A stretch of 64,000 nt of DNA from the NCBI GenBank assembly GCA_033065855.1, contig JAVXUO010002823.1:1-64000 (forward strand). Reading direction: 5' to 3'. The translations under genes and the position numbers were made by a program. Of this stretch, positions 11,590 through 23,254 are shown one piece after another (position 1 is the stretch's first letter; each line of letters begins with the position of its first letter). Under the pieces are notes generated by a model. It made no database searches. It was not told the DNA's origin and saw nothing but the letters and a program-made list of their open reading frames with translations. The stretch is from Escallonia rubra. Lineage: Eukaryota > Streptophyta > Magnoliopsida > Escalloniales > Escalloniaceae.

Positions 11590-12002
11590 AAAAATTAAAA
11601 AAAAAATTGACTTTTGGCGACGGATTTATTCCGTCGCTAAAATATTCCTTTCAATTAAATATTTAGCGACGGAATATTTCGTCGCTAAATAAGCTATTTA
11701 GCGACGGAATATTCCGTCGCTAAATATTTAATCCGTCGCTAATTGGACAAAAAAGAAAATAAATTAAAATTCTAAAAATATAATTAGCGACGGATATTCC
11801 GTCGCTAATGAAAAATAAATCCGTCGGTAAAAATCACATATTTAGCGACGGATTTAAAAATTCCGTCGCTAAACTATTAGTGACGGGCTTTTATACGAGG
11901 GATTTTTAGCGACGGTGAATCCGTCGCTAATTCCTTTAGCGACGGATTTTGGGCTTTTAGCGACGGATTTCCCCGTCGCTAAAAGTCTGTTTTCTTGTAG
12001 TG
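11590..12002. repeat. Right terminal and subterminal repeats of the CACTA element
   Basis: About fifteen copies of TTTAGCGACGGA or its complement lie between 11610 and 11990, many as head-to-head pairs. The element ends with TTTTCTTGTAGTG at 12002 and the AGG duplication follows. The density is greater than at the left end. Confidence 0.9.
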
Positions 12003-12766
12003 AGGGTAGTCTAGTATCTGGACCCCTAGATCGATTGAACACATTAGAGTTTTTAGAAGGGACAAATGAAGACTCAAGAGATATGTCAAGAGGATTGTGC
12101 GAGGATAAAGAATTAGCATGTGCGTCAATCGACAATAGTCCAGTCAAAACGCATATGTCATAACTTGTAGAAACCCATCATTTTGGCCTTAAACATGAAG
12201 GCATTGATAGTGATCGACCAAAAGCAAAAAGATGAGCCCAAAAGCCATTTGTCTAACTTTGGACTTGACATATGGAGGAGCTTGTAAATCCCTTGGTCTC
12301 TCCAATGATCCATGTAGAGAGTAGACCAATGATCTACCCATGCACTCTAGTTACAGTTTAGCATGGTTGGCTAAGATCGCATTGCCCCTAAATTAAATGA
12401 TTTAACGGACTTAAGCTTAACATAACCTAACGGAATGACTTAATTGAACAAATTAAAGAGTCTAATGGTCACTTTGACACAAATCAAAGTTCAGTGACCA
12501 AAGTGGAATTTGTGTTATAGTACAGTGATCAACCACGTAGTTAACTCTAATTAAATAGATTAGGCTCATTACATTACTAGACTTAAACCCATAAGTAATA
12601 ATAAACTTAATTATCAATGATGAACAATAAATCAAATAAGAAAGATGAAAATAAAACTATAAAAATAGGTGTCTACGCTGCTGGTATTTGACCGAAAATC
12701 GCAACGACGAAGCATTTTTTGCCTAGTTATGGATGTGCTTGATGCCTGTGAAGATGTGATTGGTGG
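12003..12766. other. DNA between the CACTA and hAT elements, no clear gene
   Basis: Starts with the right AGG duplication. A short open frame at about 11915-12163 runs across the transposon border and so is not a native gene. The rest is AT-rich. The last eight bases (ATTGGTGG, 12759-12766) are the left target duplication of the next hAT element. Confidence 0.55.
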
Positions 12767-13227
12767 TAGAGTTGTCAAACGGGCCGGGCGGCCCGCGGGC
12801 TGGCCCGACCCGGCCCGGTTCTGGCCCGGGCTGACCCGGCCCCGTCAATGAACAGTAGTGGCCCAGCACAAGCGGGCTTGGGGTCTGGACCTGGACCAGG
12901 CTTTCAGATTCTGCAAAAAAGCCCGGCCCGGCCCGAATCCGGCCCCATTCTGGCCCGGTTTGGCCCGTGCTTGGCCCGGTTCTGCGGCCCGGGTCTGGCC
13001 CGATTTTGGCCCCACCACTTGTTTGAATTTTTTTGCTTTTCCCCCCCTTTCTTCCACCCCTTTTCCAAAATTCCACTTTTACCCCCCCAACAGCAATATA
13101 ACGGCTAGTTTGGGGGTATTTTAGTCTAACCTATATTTTTCAACTCCTTTACACTCTTACCCTCCCCAACAACTATAAACGGATAGTTTGTAGGGGTATT
13201 TTGGTCTTTTGTGAAGTTTCTAAAATC

Positions 13228-13235
13228 TATAAATT
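13228..13235 (+). promoter_or_regulatory. Putative TATA box of the hAT transposase gene
   Basis: TATAAATT sits 290 bases ahead of the likely start codon. The surrounding TATAAATTCACACC is conserved at the matching place in the other hAT copy near 58730. That supports a promoter role, but no start site can be shown. Confidence 0.45.
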
Positions 13236-13524
13236 CACACCATTTCTCTCTAATTTTTCACACCAATCTTCTTACTCTCTCTTACCTAAACATTCTATAT
13301 TTCTACAAGCTTTGCTACTATTTTCCTCTCCAATTACTACTCTTGCTAATTACTACTAGTATTTACTAATTAGTACTCTTGTTTATTAATTACTAGTCTT
13401 GCTAAATTCTTTTTAATTACTAACTCTCTAATATTTGTTACTCGTTCATTCTTTTAATTGTTATTTCTTATTACTACTCTTATACTTGTGTATTTAGTTA
13501 CTCTTACAAAGTTTAGCGTGAAAT

Positions 13525-15801
13525 ATGACTGGATTATTGAAGAAACTGAAGCGTGGATCGTCATCGTGAAAAACATCATCATCATCGCAAGCACCACCAC
13601 CAGCACAAGCGCCAGCGCCACGGCCATCACAAACACCAATCCAAGCACCAACACAACCATTCGTTCCTGGACGAATGAGTACAGGCTGTATGATAGATAC
13701 CCAAGCCAATTGGGAGTTCAATCAAAACATTCCAGATTTTGAATACACGCCTGATGAAGACCCCCCGCATTATAGTCAAGGACGCAGCTCGGTTGGCGAA
13801 GCTACTACTCCGTGGCATAATCTCAACCCTATGCCTGGTCATGATGAAGAAGGGCCGAGCAATGCCTCCGGTAACGTGCCAGAAGTCCAAAAGGGAAAAA
13901 AAAAGAAAGCCGAGTGTTGGAATCATTTCGACGTAGTTACGGTGGACGGCATCCGAAAAGCTCGATGTAAGTACTGTCTTAAATTATTTTCGTCTGGTAG
14001 TGGTAATGGACATCTTAACAGGCATTACCCTCAGTGTGCACCTTGACAAGGCCACGTCGAACCTACCCAAACGCAGTTATCTTTTGACGGTAAGTTATTT
14101 GTTTATAATCAGCGAGAGCAAAGAGACGGTCTCGCTGAATTTGTTATTCATGATGAACAAGCCTTTTCTTTTGCCGATAATCCTAAGCACTCTAGATATA
14201 TGAACACATACGTTCAACCTTTGTACAAAAAGGTTCATAGAAACACAACTAGATCCAATGCACTCCGACATTACAATGCTGCCAAAGCACGCCTTATCGA
14301 TTATTTCGATAAATTTGACGGTAAAGTTAGTCTTACTTCTGATATTTGGCAATCTCCTTATACTTTTGTTAGTTATTCTTGTGTGACCGCTCATTGGATT
14401 GATGCAGATTGGGTTATGCACAAGAGAATCATCGCTTTCGAGCACTTCCCTTATCCGCACGATGGAATGAACATTGCTATTCTTATATTAAAAGCATGCA
14501 CCACATTTAAAATAAAGGATAAGATTATGAGTGTTAGTTTTGATAATGCTTCTAATAATAAAGTTGCTGTTGCAGCTTTAAAGGAGACGCTTCAACCTGT
14601 ACTTAATGGTGAATTATTTCATGTTCGCTGTGTTTGTCACATTATTAATTTAATTGTTCAAGATGGTTTAGCTGCTGCAGGAGATATTCTTCTCAAAATG
14701 AGGGGTATGACAGCGTATGTTAATAGCTCGAGTTCGAGAACACAACAATTTAAAACGTTGTGTGTTCAATATAATATGCCTCGCAGGAGAGCAGTTACAG
14801 ATGTGGTCCACAGGTGGAACTCTACATACCACATGCTTTTACACATTCTGGCATACCGAGAAGTCTATACGCATTTTCTACTAACCCATTTCCCAGCCGG
14901 CTTGCCAACTCAAGAGGAATGGCAGATGGCCACATACCTAGCTGAATTTTTGGAGGTATTCTACACGTCTACCAATTTATTGTCTGGTACGTACTATCCC
15001 ACCTCTCCTCTCGCTGTAATAGAAATTCTGAAGATGGCTACAATGTTAACAAAATGGAGATATATAGGACCCTTTAGGGAAATAGTAAAAGTGATGGATG
15101 AAAAGTTTAATAAATATTGGAGTAAACTGCCTGCTATTTTTACTGTGGCTACTTGTTTAGATCCTAGGTTAAAGTTGCATGGCGTGAATGCCTCGATACA
15201 AGAGATATCGAAATTAATGTGCTACATAGCAGAGGAGACAACCTTGCTCACAGCAAAAGTGAGCAAGAGGTTTGAGGACTTGTTCAACCTCTATCGTAAT
15301 TCTGCTGACATGCGCGGGCGAGCTACATCATCATCCACTGTTGAGAGGTATTATGCGCCATACCTTCAGGGCTTTGAACATCTAGTAGCGAGACAACTAC
15401 CAGGTGAAGGTATTTCTAATTTGGGAGGTTCGTATACTTTTTCCTCTTTTAATGAGATTGGTGTATATGCAAATACTGATCATTATTCTGATTTATCAAG
15501 GCAAGAACAGGTTAATTTTAATTTGTTAAATTTTTGGAAACAAAATCAAAACATGTATAAAACTTTATCCCAAATTGCACGGGATGTACTGCCAGTGCAA
15601 GCCTCCACGGTTGCTTCAGAGTCGGCATTTTCAGCCAGCGGGAGGGTTTTGGATGACAGGAGGAGTCGTCTTAACCCCGAGTCGCTCGAGCTATGTGTAT
15701 GTTGGAAGGATTATCTTGATGCGAAATACCGCGAGCAAGATAAACCGATTGATGATAGGAAGAGCAGTGACTCGGATATTGAAGTACTTCCGGATGATTA
15801 G
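13525..15801 (+). pseudogene. hAT transposase (BED zinc finger), two in-frame TGA codons
   Basis: One frame runs from ATG 13525 to TAG 15801 (about 758 codons) and is broken only by TGA at 13567-13569 and TGA at 14044-14046. The N-terminal part is Gln/Pro-rich. A BED zinc finger follows (WNHF...ARCKYC...HLNRHYPQC, about 13918-14040). The catalytic hAT region includes LTSDIWQS, SFDNASNN and HIINLIVQDGL. The C-terminal dimerisation block reads STVASESAFSASGRVLDDRRS. The second hAT copy has CGG and CAA where this copy has TGA, so both stops are mutations. A shorter start at 13675 would avoid only the first stop. As written, no full transposase can be made without readthrough. Confidence 0.9.
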
Positions 15802-16528
15802 GTAATTTGTTTTTATTTTCCTCTTTTGATCCTTTTGGTTGACGTTGCAGATTTCTTGATCTTTGATTGCTGATATTTTGGATAGACATGCATTCTTATT
15901 TTGATTGTTAGAGTTTTAAGAATAAATTTTTTCACAAAATATACTTTTTTTCCATATATATAAAATAAATTTTTACAAGCAAAATATATATATATATATT
16001 CGTATATATAAAAAAATAGGTAACTTCGCCTGTTTGTTTACAAGCAGCCGGTCCCAAGCCCGGATAAAAGGAGGAGGGCCTATGAACACATTTATTATTT
16101 TTCTATATAAATTGTTATGTGTTAAGATTTTATTAATAAAGCTCACCAAGAAGAGTATGAAAATGTTTAACATATAATAAAAAATATAACGGCTAACAAA
16201 TAAATATGTATATACATACATACATATATATGTATATTACTTATAATGAAATAAAAGGATAAAGATTAGGTTCGTTAAATTGTGAATATTGGACATGCCT
16301 AGAGATGAAATTTAAAATTGAATAACAAGAAGAAGAAAAAAAGGGCCCAGGCCCGGCCCAAGCCCGGCCCTAGATATTGGGCCTAGGGCCAGGGCCTGGA
16401 CTGGGCCTAGGTTTGCCTTCGGCAGGCCCGGCCCGGATTGCAGCCCCACCGGCCCGGCCCCACAGTAGGCCCGATGGGCTTGGGCTGGGCCGGCCCAAGC
16501 CCGGCCCTTTGACAACTCTAATTGGTGG

Positions 16529-17551
16529 TGCCGTGGTGGGGTCTAAGATGATGGTGTAGCAAGTATCGGCTGGTTGGTGAAAGATAATAAGGACTCTAGT
16601 CTTTAATTAGAGGTATTAGACTACTATTGATGGTTGAGTGGTGGTACATGTAATGAGAGAGAGAGAGTTAGGAAAGAAGAAAAACGGGTTGACAGAGAGG
16701 TAGATGAGGAGAGAGAAAGAGACAAAAGAATTGAAAAAGGGCAAAAATAGAAAAACCTCTGCAAATCTTTTCTAAAACAGAAGGTGAGCAATACTTTCAG
16801 AATATCCAAAAAAGGAAAGGTGTGTGAAAAAGGATGTGTAACCCCACCATTCTTCAAAGGGGACCGATAACTATACACTACTTTTGAATAGTTTTACTCC
16901 ACTTAAATCACTAAAGACTACAAAAGTGTCACTGAAGGATACTAAAAAAGTGTCACCTAAATACGTTAGAAGGCAAGAAAGTGGAGAGTAAGCAGTGAAA
17001 AGTGGAGCACAGTAATCAATTCTATTTTTCAAAACCATCTTACGATGAATATTGCCCTGGAACAAATTGTGTGTACGTCAATATAAGGAAAATACTCTTA
17101 CTATGAAGCCATTTTTGAACTCTCCAACTATATCCCTTCATAATATACTAAATTCAAAATGAATAAACATTAATCTAGGTCATAATTGAAAAATCTCAAC
17201 ATTTTATAAACAACTGCTTTACCCAATGCATTACACATCTTCTTTACTGCTTTACTGCTTTACACATCTTCTTTACTGCATTACCCAATGCTTTACTGCT
17301 TTTTAACCTCATCATTCCAACCACTCTACGCTCAAATATCCAACCGTCCGTGTTTTTACTCCACTCTTTACTGCTTCTTCTCTCGCGGTCTGCATTTTAA
17401 GGGTAAACTCATTTTCTTGTTCACGTGCTTTTTATATCTTTAGTATAATAATTCCGCATATTTGTTTTTTAATTGCACACTCATCTCGACGACCGGTGTT
17501 ATGAATTCTTATTGTCTATCATTAGCTTCAGTCCTGTTCCCTTTCCATTTT
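16529..17551. other. Non-coding DNA between the hAT and Copia elements
   Basis: AT-rich DNA without a credible gene. A short repeat of CTTTACTGCATTACCCAATG-like units lies at 17215-17305. The last five bases (CTCCG) may be the target duplication of the Copia element. Confidence 0.5.
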
Positions 17552-17556
17552 CTCCG

Positions 17557-18047
17557 TGTTAATAAATTGGGTCTGTGGACCCATTATCCGCCCACTAACA
17601 GATAATGTGTATTTGTTAGTCTGGATTATTACAGTTGATTAGATGATATTTATCTCCTAAGTGTTTGACATAAATACAATATTTATCTCCTAGGTATTTG
17701 AGATAAATATATCTTTATCTCCTAATTGTTTGAGATAAAGTCATTCTCTAATACTATCTCTATATAAAGGCTAGAGATATCCCAAGAAAAAAAGAAGTGA
17801 CAGACAATTAGTCACAAGACAATCTCTCTCTCTGTTGCACTCTCTCTAGAGCATCACCGAGCTCTAGGATTTGGTTCGTGGACGAAGAACTCGACTCTAG
17901 TCGCCGTTTTCGTACAAGCGATAAAGATTAAGCGTGTTGGAGGCTCGTAAGAATAAGGATACTTCGTCGGAATTTTCGGTTACTTTATACGGTAAGTTTC
18001 CGAACCCACTACGTGTTACGTGACAGGCGCATTTAATTGTTTTATCA
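17557..18047 (+). repeat. 5' LTR of Copia A
   Basis: It is the same length as the 3' LTR, and both end in CA. A TATA-like box (CTATATAAAGG, about 17759-17769) lies in its middle, and repeats of TATCTCCTAAGTGTTTGAGA precede it. Confidence 0.92.
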
Positions 18048-18048
18048 T

Positions 18049-18060
18049 TGGTATCAGAGC
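18049..18060 (+). other. Primer-binding site, initiator-methionine tRNA type
   Basis: TGGTATCAGAGC begins one base after the LTR. This is the standard plant Copia site complementary to the 3' end of the initiator methionine tRNA. Confidence 0.9.
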
Positions 18061-19604
18061 CAGGTTACTTGTTGATTCACCTTAAACATGCTAGTATAAT
18101 TTATATGCATGTTGTGATTAATTTTTTTTCGCATACATATATGAGACCCATCAAGAAAAATTCGAAATTTTTTAGCATGTTATTCAGAAAAATATTTATT
18201 TGGTTTTGTTCCCCTATGCTTGAGGATGAACTCCATAAAATTTTAGTGATTATTGGATGCATGGTTTGTGAGAAATCACGATTTTATTTTTTATGAAAAT
18301 TGTATTTTTTTCGAATTTGAGGGTCCAATTCGGAGCATAATATTTAGTTTTTATCATGATCGGTTAGAGCAGAGTTAATCTATGTCGCATAAGCTTTCCA
18401 ACGATATAGTTGGCCTCGCGGCATGACGGCCGTTGAAAAATTAGGGTTTTTAAAGGAAGAAGATTAACATTGTTATACACGCGCCACGCACTGAATAAGC
18501 CACGAACGCGCGCCACGCACGAAGCTGGATGCCCACGCGCCACATGCGTGCGAAGTCGCGCTGCCACATGCGCTCACGCTCCTAGACACGCGCGTGCCAC
18601 ACGCCGCACGCCAGGCTTCTTCCACGAGCCTGCCAGAGACCCCAGACGCTGCCCCACGCGCAGCGCGTGGAGGTGCATGAAGGCTGTTCCGATTCTGACC
18701 CCACCACCGGCACGTGTAGCCTTGTCTTGGCTTCTGAATTTTTTCTGTGGTGTTAAAATTACTTTTATACCCTCTGTGTGTGTTTAGTTTAATTTTTAAA
18801 CGACTTTTTCTATAAAATTAGCTTTAAAATTTTGTTTTATACACACATAATTTTTTCTTTAATTTCAGAGGGTATATTAGGGTTAAATTTATTGTTTGTC
18901 ATCTTTTAAGAATTTATCTCTTGTTTTAGGGCTATTTGTGAGTATGGTACTTTTGTGGTCCCAAAAAATAATGTGCAAATATTAATTTTTACATTTCGTG
19001 GGCAAAAATAAATATTTTGGAGAGTCATATGACATAAATAATTTTGTCTTATTTGTTACATGCTTGCCTTGATTTGTGTTATAGTTTAAATATGGTTTTG
19101 TTGAGGTATATTTGTTGTGCTTTGCTAAGCCCACACTTTTTAAACCCAATTTCAAGGCTTTCGCGCCTGTTTTCCTTGGTAGGAGGATTTGGCCTATTCA
19201 TCCATTTAATTTCCCTTTAACTTGTTGTCTGAGCATGCTAGTTTTAGGTTAAATGTATGGATATTAGATTGGCATTCTAAATAAACTTATGTGTTTACTT
19301 TTGTTTTAAGTTATTAGAATGTCAATAGGGCTCAATGGAGTCCTTGCACAATTTGTTGTATGGTGCAACTTTTATATTGTTCTAAATTATCATGTGGATG
19401 ATTTATTACATTGAGGGTTATATGATTGCGAAAAAAAATTACTTGGAAAATATTTTTCCAACATGAGAGATGATTACGAGCTTAGCAAATTTTCGATTTC
19501 ATGATGTGAGGAAAGATAATGTTTTTCATTTGAATTTTTTTAAATAAATAAAAGGATGTATAATTAATGTCTTTTTCTTTGCGCAAACTAATGTAGTGAA
19601 TAGA
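18061..19604. other. Long untranslated leader of Copia A
   Basis: About 1.5 kb separates the primer site from gag. It is AT-rich except for a GC-rich island at 18470-18720 with repeated CACGCGCCACGCAC-type words. No open frame there resembles a known protein. Confidence 0.6.
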
Positions 19605-20440
19605 ATGGCTTCCAAGAATGTCATAGCTGATCTCGTTAAGGGGGAGAAACTTAACGGAGATAATTATGACGTTTGGCACAAAAAGATAAAATTCATGCTG
19701 AACGAACAAGAGCTCGAGGAGCACTTGACTAAAGAGATGGTCGTGCCCAGTGAGGGGCAACCCTTAAGAGACCACGCTCCCTACTAGAAATGGAATGAGA
19801 AAGACCGTAGTGCGCGCTACACCTTGTTGAGCAGCTTGCAAAATGATCTAATTGGGCAGTTTGATGAACTTCCAACTTGCAACGCTTTATGGGATCAGCT
19901 CAAGTTCTCTTTTGGTGGAACCTCAACTCGCGGCTTCGTAGCCTTGTGATCAAGTTTGAGGAGTACACAAAAGACCCTAAGCATACCATGAGTGAATATC
20001 TAAGGGTGATGTCTAATATGATTGGTAAGCTAAGGGATGCTGGCCATGCGCTCACATATGAGCAGGAAGTCAGAGCTGTCATAAGGTCCCTTCTTGCCTT
20101 ATGGGCCACTATGAAACATATATTGACCCATAATGAAAACATCAAGAACTTTTATGATGTTTTACAGCATGTCACCCTTGATGCTGAGACTCGGGACGCT
20201 GACAAGACCCTCACTTATGTCGCCCAAGAGGGATCAGGCAATGCAAATGGCAAGCGCAGAAGACAAAGTAAGAAAGGCGAGGCTAGTACTCCTGCGCCAA
20301 AGGAAGGAAAAATAAAGAAACACAAGAGAGGAAAACGTGGTGGGAAAAAAGGATTTGTCTAAAGTCAGATTCTTTAACTGTCAACAGAAATGACACTTCG
20401 CTCGTGATTGCACTGAGCCGAAGAAGGTACCTTTTGAATC
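19605..20440 (+). pseudogene. Copia A gag, broken
   Basis: The start ATG at 19605 opens MASKNVIADLVKGEKLNGDNYDVWHKKI, a typical Copia gag N terminus. A TAG at 19785-19787 interrupts it and a frame change follows before 19877. The middle part includes FEEYTKDPKHTMSEYLRVMSNMIGKLRDAGH. A Lys/Arg-rich linker leads to a zinc knuckle at about 20371-20415 whose glycine codon is TGA (20391-20393), so CxxC...HxxxxC is split by a stop. This is nucleocapsid protein in origin and cannot be made intact. Confidence 0.85.
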
Positions 20441-20468
20441 TCTCTCTCAGTTATATGTTTCCTTACAT

Positions 20469-21770
20469 GTGATGGTTGCTCATTCCCAACCTGTGTGGTT
20501 TGTGGATACAGGTGCAACAAAACATGTAGCACGTGATCGAGAGGGGTTCATAGATTACCACCGGATTCCAGTGGGTGGCAAACATATCTTCATGGGAATC
20601 AATAGCTCTGAAGAGGTGCTAGAGGTTGGTTCTTACCAGCTCAAGTTGTGCACTGGGCGCACGTTGCTTCTTGAGGATATGTGATATGCACCCACTGTTC
20701 GGCTTAATCTACTTTCAGTTACTGCTTTATTAGACAGTGATTTTTCCTTTATTTTAGGGGTAATAAGTTGGACATCTTTTTGGATGATGTTTTGTTCGGA
20801 CATGGTTTTCGCATGGATAGTCTTTTTTAATTGAATTTAATTGATTCTTAGTCATCTTCTTCTTATGTGGTGAATGATAATATTGTGAATGATTCTGCCA
20901 CCTGTCATGCGAGACTGGGTCACATAAGCCAAGATAGAATGACTCGTTTGGCTAGAGAAGACCTTTTGGGCTCACTTGCAAAAGTCAATCTACAAACTTG
21001 TGAGGCTTGTTTGGCCGGTAAAACATGTAGGAAGCCTTTTGGAAAGGCAGTTAGAGCAACTCAGCCACTTGAGCTAGTTCATTCTGACATATGTGGACCT
21101 ATGAGTGTAAAGGCACGGGATGTCGCCTCTTATTTCCTTACACTGATAAACAATTATATGCGATATGGTTATGTGTATCTAATATCTCACCGTTATAAAG
21201 ATTTGGACTATTTCAAACGCTTTGTAGCAGAGATTGAGAATCAGAAAGATAAGAGTTTAAAAACTCTTCGCACTGACCGGGGACGCGAATATTTGTCAGA
21301 TCACTTCAAGAAATGTTGTGAGGAAAAAGGGATACACATGCAACTTACTATTTCTAATACTCCACAACAAAATGGTGTTGCGAAAAGAAGGAATAGAACA
21401 TTGTTAGACATGGTTAGGTCTATGATGGCGCAAGCAAACCTTCCAATATCTTTTTGGGGGATGCTCTTTTGACTGCAGCCTATATACTTAATCGTGTGCC
21501 TTCACAATCAGTCAAATCCACCCTATATGAGCTTTGGAATGGCCAAAAGATAAATTTGGATAACTTGCGCCCATGGGGCTTAGCAGGTTATGCTCACAGT
21601 ACTTCTCTAGAGCTAAAAAAATGTATCTTCTTAAGGTATTCTAAAAACTCTAAAGGCTATGTGACGTATGGTGAACATCCAAATGGTGGAAGGACTAAAA
21701 TAGAGTCTCGTGATGTCGATTTTATAGAGAGTGATTTTCCTAGCATTGGAGACGCAAGTAAACCTTGACC
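20469..21770 (+). pseudogene. Copia A protease and integrase, broken
   Basis: The protease motif VWFVDTGATKHV is at about 20496-20530. The frame stops at 20682. The integrase zinc-binding part (CHARLGH...CEACLAGK) and catalytic core, with HSDICGPM, TDRGREY and QQNGVAKRRNRT, lie at 20867-21470. Another frame change follows at about 21460, after which LTAAYILNRVPSQSV continues the C-terminal part to about 21768. The D-D-E positions are recognisable. Confidence 0.85.
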
Positions 21771-23254
21771 TCTATGAGTTAGAGGAGGTTGAAGCCACTT
21801 TACCATCTCCAAGCGAAGGTAGGGAATTAGTTCCTCATCCGGTTGTCGCTAAAGATAGTATAAGTGACCCTCAACCTAGTGGGAGCATCCCAGACAGTGG
21901 GAGCACACCACCACGACCATCAGGTCAACAAAATTCTCAACTGCGTAAAGGTTCACAGGAAAGAGTTCCACGTCGTCGTTTTGAGATTGACGGAGAGATT
22001 CTTATGTGCACTCTAACTGATGAAAATGAGCCCACTTCTGTGGAAGAAGCCTTATTCATTTGCTGGTAATGAGTGGATGGCTGCAATGAAGGATGAGTTG
22101 AGCTCAATGGATAAGAATCAGGTCTGGGAGTTGGTTGACCTTCCGCCAGGGCCCAAGACTGTTAGAAACAAGTGGGTTTTAAAAGTTAAGCGCAAGGCAT
22201 ATGAGTCAATTGAAAAGTATAAGGCACGTCTTGTGGCGAAAGCCTATACCCAACAGTGCGGTGTGGACTATGAAGACACATTCTCCTCGGTGGTGAAACT
22301 TGCTTCAATTTTCCTGATCCTAGCTATTGTCGCCCAGCATGATTTAAAACTTTTTCATATGAATGTTAAGACTACGTTTCTCAATAAAGAATTAGACGAA
22401 GAGATTTATATGGCTCCACTTGAGAGTTTTGAAGTCAAGGGACATGAGCACAAAGTTTGTCGGCTCAAACGTTCTATATATAGTCTCAAACAATCGTCTA
22501 GGCAGTGGTACTTTAGCTTTCATCATGCCATTACCTCTATAGGTTTTGAAATGATTGAACAAGACCATTGCATTTACGTAAAACGATCCAAGAAAAATAT
22601 TATGATCATTTTTTTATATGTGCATGACATTCTTTTAGCTGGGAATGACATGAGTTCCATTGTCGCCACTAAGCAGTGGCTGTCCTCAACTTTTAAGATA
22701 AAGGACATGGGATAAGCTAATTATGTGCTTGGGGTTAAAATCATACGTGATCGTCCAAAGAGACTTCTCGGTCTGTCTCAAGAGACTTACATCAAGAAAG
22801 TCATTGAACTATTTCGTATGCATAACTCAAAACCCATAGACACTCCAATGTATAAGGCGTGTACTTTAAGCACAGACCAATGCCCAAAGAATGATGAGAA
22901 AAAGAATTGGATGTCCAAAGTGCCTTACGCGGCTGTAGTAGGGAGTTTGATGTACGCTATGTTGTGTACGCGTCCAGACATCTGCTATGTCGTTGGAATG
23001 GTGAGTCGTTATAAGAGTAATCCTGGATCCGCTCATTGGAATGCGGTGAAGAGGATTCTTCGATACCTACATGGAACCACTGATCTCATCATGTGCTATC
23101 ATGGTGGAGACTTGAGATTGAGAGGATACAGTGATGTTAATTGGGGCAGTGATAGAGATGAGCGTAGATCCACTTCAAGTTATGCATTCATACTAGGAGG
23201 TGGAGCTATCTCTTGGTGCAGTAAGAAATAGATTTGCATCGCCCTATCCACGAT

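Larger units (their letters stand above)
1311..12002 (+). mobile_element. Complete CACTA (En/Spm) DNA transposon, 10.7 kb
   Basis: The element begins with CACTACAAGAAAA and ends with the inverse, TTTTCTTGTAGTG. Both sides are flanked by the same 3-bp target duplication, AGG (1308-1310 and 12003-12005), as CACTA transposons produce. Next to each end are many copies of the subterminal motif TTTAGCGACGGA in both orientations. Inside lie a TNP2-type transposase gene (5925-9583) and a TNP1/Transposase_24-type gene (9731-11356) on the same strand, which is the usual order. Both reading frames stay open after splicing at plausible GT-AG sites, so the element is a candidate autonomous copy. The 4.4 kb ahead of the first gene is an unusual collection of tandem arrays, described separately. 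Termini, duplication and gene content are seen directly; autonomy is inference. Confidence 0.95.
12767..16520 (+). mobile_element. Complete hAT transposon, copy A, 3.75 kb
   Basis: The ends are TAGAGTTGTCAAACGGGCC on the left and its near-perfect inverse, ending CTTTGACAACTCTA, on the right. The 8-bp target duplication ATTGGTGG is identical on both sides (12759-12766 and 16521-16528), as hAT transposition produces. Both subterminal zones are very rich in GGCCCG motifs. The internal gene is an Ac/RICESLEEPER-like transposase with two in-frame TGA codons. A second, more degraded member of the same family lies at 58174-61908. Boundaries and duplication are read directly from the sequence. Confidence 0.95.

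Noticed and set aside
12723-13124. Gly/Pro/Arg-rich frames on both strands
   Set aside because: Produced by the GGCCCG-rich subterminal repeats of the hAT element.
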